From positions 248,001 to 312,000 of the forward strand of contig NZ_BNDT01000003.1 of NCBI RefSeq assembly GCF_014905395.1: DNA of 64,000 nucleotides, in the 5' to 3' direction. This document shows, in pieces, positions 61,442 to 64,000 of the stretch. Origin of the DNA: Lactococcus taiwanensis (GTDB lineage: Bacteria > Bacillota > Bacilli > Lactobacillales > Streptococcaceae). The notes below the pieces were generated by a model that was not told the DNA's origin, ran no database searches, and worked only from the letters and a program-made list of their open reading frames with translations. A program made the translations under genes and the position numbers. How positions within the stretch are numbered: the first letter of the stretch is position 1; every line of letters starts with the position of its first letter.

Positions 61442-62110
61442 ATGATGCTGGAACTATCTAAGAATGAGCAAGATTACCTTAAAACGATTTATAACTTGGA
61501 AAAAATAACTTCAACGACTACAAAAAGTGTCAGTATTAACGCAATTGCTAAAAAATTATCAGTTTCTTCTCCAAGTGCTACTGAAATGGTTAAGCGTTTG
61601 GTTGCAAAAAATCTGGTATTACATAAGCCATATTATGGTGTCTCGCTCACGGATTTAGGTATTTCTCAGGCAAGGTTTATCATAAAAAGCCATCGTGTAT
61701 GGGAAACTTTTTTATTTGAAGAAGTGGGTTATAGTATGGATGAAGTACACCATGAAGCCGAAGATTTGGAACATGCCTCGTCGCCTCGCCTCATAGAGGC
61801 ACTATATGCTTTGATGGATTATCCAGTAGCTGATCCGCATGGATCAGAAATCCCAGCAGAATTATTTTGGTCTGAAAATGAAATCGAACTCTCACTCGAC
61901 CAAGCAATGGTAAATAAAAATTATCGAATTACTAAAATTGATACAGAAGCAAAAACGTTTTTTAAAAAAATGGAGTTAACTCTTCCGCAGTTTTTCAAGG
62001 TGATTGAGCGACTAGAAGATAAATCTTTAATCGTGCGAGAAAAGGCTGGAAAAATGCTGCTGATTCCGTTTTATATTCAGCCTAAACTATGGGTTAGCGA
62101 AAGAAAATGA
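61442..62110 (+). CDS. DtxR/MntR-family metal-dependent regulator
   Basis: 222 residues: winged helix (SINAIAKKLSVSSPSATEMVKRLVAKNLV), dimerisation helices with metal ligands HRVWE and HHEAEDLEHASS, and a C-terminal SH3-like/FeoA domain of about 70 residues. Gram-positive members of this length sense Mn2+ or Fe2+. Which metal cannot be told from sequence. Stands alone; no transporter gene is adjacent. Confidence 0.87.
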   Translation: MMLELSKNEQDYLKTIYNLEKITSTTTKSVSINAIAKKLSVSSPSATEMVKRLVAKNLVLHKPYYGVSLTDLGISQARFIIKSHRVWETFLFEEVGYSMDEVHHEAEDLEHASSPRLIEALYALMDYPVADPHGSEIPAELFWSENEIELSLDQAMVNKNYRITKIDTEAKTFFKKMELTLPQFFKVIERLEDKSLIVREKAGKMLLIPFYIQPKLWVSERK

Positions 62111-62182
62111 ACTTTTTGCATAGGATATATGTGTAGTAAAAGAGATATTAAGCAAAAGAAATAGCTGCTGCAAGGAGATATA

Positions 62183-62797
62183 GTGACACAATTTTATTTT
62201 GTTAGGCACGGTGAAACTAGAACCAATAGTGAAGGTAGATTTAATGGGGCTACTGTAGATACTCCCTTAACAACTGAGGGGATTGCAAAAACAATTCTTT
62301 TAGGTGAGAACTTAAAATCGGTAGAATTTTCAGAGGTTTATGCCTCACCTCTATCTCGGGCATTAGAAACAGCTCATCTTTTGATGGAGAATAATTCAAA
62401 GCCTAGAGAAATCATTATTAAAGAGGAACTAAGGGAGATGGACTTGGGTAGCTGGGATGGTACTATAGTTTCAACAAAGCAAAACCATCCACAATTTGAT
62501 AATTATTTTCATCACCCAGAAATTTTTGATCCCTCTAGTATTGGTGGAGAAACATATACACATCTTATTCAGAGAGGTCAAAGAGTTTTACAGCAAATCT
62601 ATAATAAAAACAAAAACAATAATGTTTTAATCGTTAGCCATGGAATTTTTCTAATGAGTGTGATGAAGTATCTTTTAGGAGAAAGTATTTCTGAAATAAG
62701 AAATACGCCGATGATTAGTAATTGCAGTTTAACTATTCTAGAAACAAGAAACGGGCAGATTTACAAAAAAATTCAGTGGAATAAAACTTTTGATTAA
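62183..62797 (+). CDS. Histidine phosphatase family protein
   Basis: 204 residues; catalytic FVRHGETRTNSEGRFNG at the N-terminus and a second His in VSHGIFLMS. GTG start, AAGGAG 6-7 bases upstream. Phosphoglycerate-mutase-like fold, but probably a broad phosphatase. Convergent with the next gene. Confidence 0.88.
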   Translation: MTQFYFVRHGETRTNSEGRFNGATVDTPLTTEGIAKTILLGENLKSVEFSEVYASPLSRALETAHLLMENNSKPREIIIKEELREMDLGSWDGTIVSTKQNHPQFDNYFHHPEIFDPSSIGGETYTHLIQRGQRVLQQIYNKNKNNNVLIVSHGIFLMSVMKYLLGESISEIRNTPMISNCSLTILETRNGQIYKKIQWNKTFD

Positions 62798-62820
62798 AGT
62801 TTACTTGCTGCTGAACTCCT

Positions 62821-62856
62821 AAAAAACGATTTGTAATTTACAAACCGTTTTTTTTT
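62821..62856. terminator. Bidirectional terminator between phosphatase and glycosyltransferase-like genes
   Basis: AAAACG/CGTTTT with inner TTTGTA/TACAAA and a very long T-run on the plus strand. Confidence 0.8.
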
Positions 62857-62872
62857 TTTTAGGTTTATAAAA

Positions 62873-63772
62873 TTATTGTAAAGAGAGAAGGCTATCATGA
62901 TATTCCTCCAACAGACTAAATCTAGTGGGTATAAAAAATCGTTGTATCCAGTTGTAAGGATTAAAAAAGTTAACTTGCTCTATGTCCAAATCGTAATAAT
63001 CCTTTTTCATGAACTCAGGGAGTTTATCAATAGAATCAACCCCCAAAATAAAAATATTGTTTGGATGATAAAATTTGTAATGTTTAATAGCTTGATTTGT
63101 TGTGACTAATTTTTTCTTAAAAAAAAGTGATTCCATTGTTCTTAGAGTTAAACCCGTCTGATCCTTTTGCATAATTTCCAATATCCCTTTAGAAGAAACT
63201 AAAAAATTTAAAAACTGTTTATATGGAATATAACCTTTATTGTCATGTCCCTTATCTCCTTCAACAATAAAAAGATTAAGTGAAATTTCTCTTTTTTGAC
63301 ATTCTTCCATGATGAGCTGAGCGATTTTTGAGCGACCCTTATTATTACCACCAAAAAACAAATCATATTTAGGAGTTTTTTCTTCTAGGGTAATACAAGG
63401 TTTGTAAAAGGTTGAGTTATGAAAAATATTATGCTTTTTTGCTTCTATAGGATCAAAACTGTAGTACTCATCAATCAAATTTGAGTATCTCGAACGCTGA
63501 AGTAACCTTGCCCGAGACCCAGTGAGATGGTTCCAGAAGAAGAGAACAAGTTTAGCGTTTGTGTAATTTTTAACTATTTTAGGGTAATAAATTTGGAAGC
63601 CTGAATCTAGAAAAATTATGAGTTTATAATGTGATAACTTAAGTCTACCCAATGGACTATTAGTGAAGGTAATTAGATTTTTTCCTGAAATAACATCTGC
63701 TTCATCTAACGAGTCGAAAAAATAAAGGTGAGCATCTTTTGCTACAAGCAGTGCGTTTGAGAGTTTTTCCAT
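62873..63772 (-). CDS. Glycosyltransferase-like protein, polysaccharide biosynthesis type
   Basis: 299 residues, soluble, Rossmann-like pattern (YKLIIFLDSGFQIY; DLFFGGNNKGRSKIA; GLTLRTMESLFFKKKLVTTN). The last block is the nucleotide-sugar-binding C-terminal motif of GT-B-like enzymes seen in capsule and LPS-type loci. GGAGGT precedes the ATG. Stands alone, outside any visible polysaccharide cluster. A promoter with a good CodY box lies upstream. Activity unproven. Confidence 0.7.
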   Translation of the reverse strand: MEKLSNALLVAKDAHLYFFDSLDEADVISGKNLITFTNSPLGRLKLSHYKLIIFLDSGFQIYYPKIVKNYTNAKLVLFFWNHLTGSRARLLQRSRYSNLIDEYYSFDPIEAKKHNIFHNSTFYKPCITLEEKTPKYDLFFGGNNKGRSKIAQLIMEECQKREISLNLFIVEGDKGHDNKGYIPYKQFLNFLVSSKGILEIMQKDQTGLTLRTMESLFFKKKLVTTNQAIKHYKFYHPNNIFILGVDSIDKLPEFMKKDYYDLDIEQVNFFNPYNWIQRFFIPTRFSLLEEYHDSLLSLQ

Positions 63773-63808
63773 TTGAAGACCTCCGATTCCATTAGAGTGA
63801 TTAAACCT

Positions 63809-63837
63809 ATTGTAGAATAAAATTTCTGAATATTCAA
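63809..63837 (-). promoter_or_regulatory. Promoter with CodY box of the glycosyltransferase-like gene
   Basis: Minus strand TTGAAT (63837-63832), 17 bp, TACAAT (63814-63809). AAATTTCTGAATATT (63820-63834) matches the CodY consensus at 13 of 15 positions and fills the spacer. Confidence 0.7.
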
Positions 63838-63875
63838 AAATGTTGTTTAAAAACTACAATTTATACGTTATAAAT

Positions 63876-63904
63876 TTGACAAACATGAAAGCGCATGCTA
63901 TATT
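63876..63904 (+). promoter_or_regulatory. nanE promoter with cre site
   Basis: TTGACA (63876-63881), 17 bp, TATATT (63899-63904). TGAAAGCGCATGCT (63886-63899) in the spacer is a cre with one mismatch to the core, a repressing position for CcpA. Confidence 0.8.
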
Positions 63905-63940
63905 GAAATGACTAACTTAATAAAAAAGGGAGTAATTTTA

Positions 63941-64000
63941 ATGAAAAAAGAAGACTTTTTGGAACGAATCAAAGGTGGTATCATTGTATCCTGTCAAGCA
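63941..64000 (+). CDS. nanE: N-acetylmannosamine-6-phosphate 2-epimerase, N-terminal fragment
   Basis: Only the first 20 codons lie in the window: MKKEDFLERIKGG then IIVSCQA, the typical NanE N-terminus. AAAAAAGGGAG precedes the ATG. The enzyme converts ManNAc-6-P to GlcNAc-6-P, which NagA then uses. Cut by the window edge, not a real truncation. Confidence 0.8.
   Translation, partial: MKKEDFLERIKGGIIVSCQA

Overview
The window reads as about 64 kb of low-GC Gram-positive chromosome from a Lactococcus. The evidence is the pfkA-pyk-ldh (las) glycolytic operon in lactococcal order, a lactococcal-type L-lactate dehydrogenase, the nupABC nucleoside ABC transporter, an HdiR-like repressor, the cbpB-xerD-scpA-scpB-rluB block typical of Streptococcaceae and a dltXABCD operon. 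The protein sequences look closer to the L. garvieae group than to L. lactis, but that is my impression, not a computed result. No rRNA, tRNA, IS element, prophage or CRISPR array is visible.

Layout. 1-1806 (minus): the end of a likely extracellular electron transfer locus (dmkB partial, eetB, eetA). 1881-3872 (minus): galU and gpsA. 4063-7277: an XpaC/TelA envelope-stress pair and nagA. 7474-11347: the las operon with a catabolite (cre) site and a folded leader. 11485-17727 (minus): nupCBA, rlmA and rqcH. 17983-23056: a small membrane protein and a 1446-residue LPXTG adhesin with two sets of nearly identical tandem repeats. 23432-28607: an orphan 49-residue protein, a THF-riboswitch-controlled folate ECF component, cls, an Spx paralogue, panE and hxlR. 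28755-34434: aldo/keto reductase, MFS exporter, CorA, a probably leaderless hypothetical, MarR, GNAT and a B3/B4 protein. 34630-39745: rbgA, rnhB, mscS, ilvE (with a CodY box) and lysA. 39857-45412: yneF, murI, rdgB, a metallophosphoesterase, cbpB, an xerD-like gene, scpAB and rluB. 45492-46359: FMN riboswitch and ribU. 46504-51200: a heterodimeric ABC exporter and hdiR. 51222-52356: rplJL with its autoregulatory leader. 52441-57142: a candidate tRNA-like small RNA, then dltXABCD. 57174-60354: M-box riboswitch, a short leader ORF and mgtA. 60447-64000: a hydroxyacid dehydrogenase, a DtxR-type regulator, a phosphatase, a glycosyltransferase-like gene with a CodY box, and the start of nanE under a cre-overlapped promoter.

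Most unusual signals. (1) A dispersed 18-bp interrupted palindrome, ACTGAC-N6-GTCAGT, has nine exact and four near copies, both between genes and inside coding sequences, always with a six-base spacer. A second set with the same geometry, ACATAA-N6-TTATGT, occurs three times just after stop codons. (2) A 31-codon leader ORF lies between the M-box terminator and mgtA and carries a DPDRP segment that recalls the ribosome-destabilising MgtL leader of enterobacteria. (3) A compact tRNA-like RNA (acceptor-like helix plus a perfect T-arm) with its own consensus promoter and terminator sits between rplL and dltX. (4) Two genes look leaderless, each with an extended -10 box six or seven bases before its ATG.
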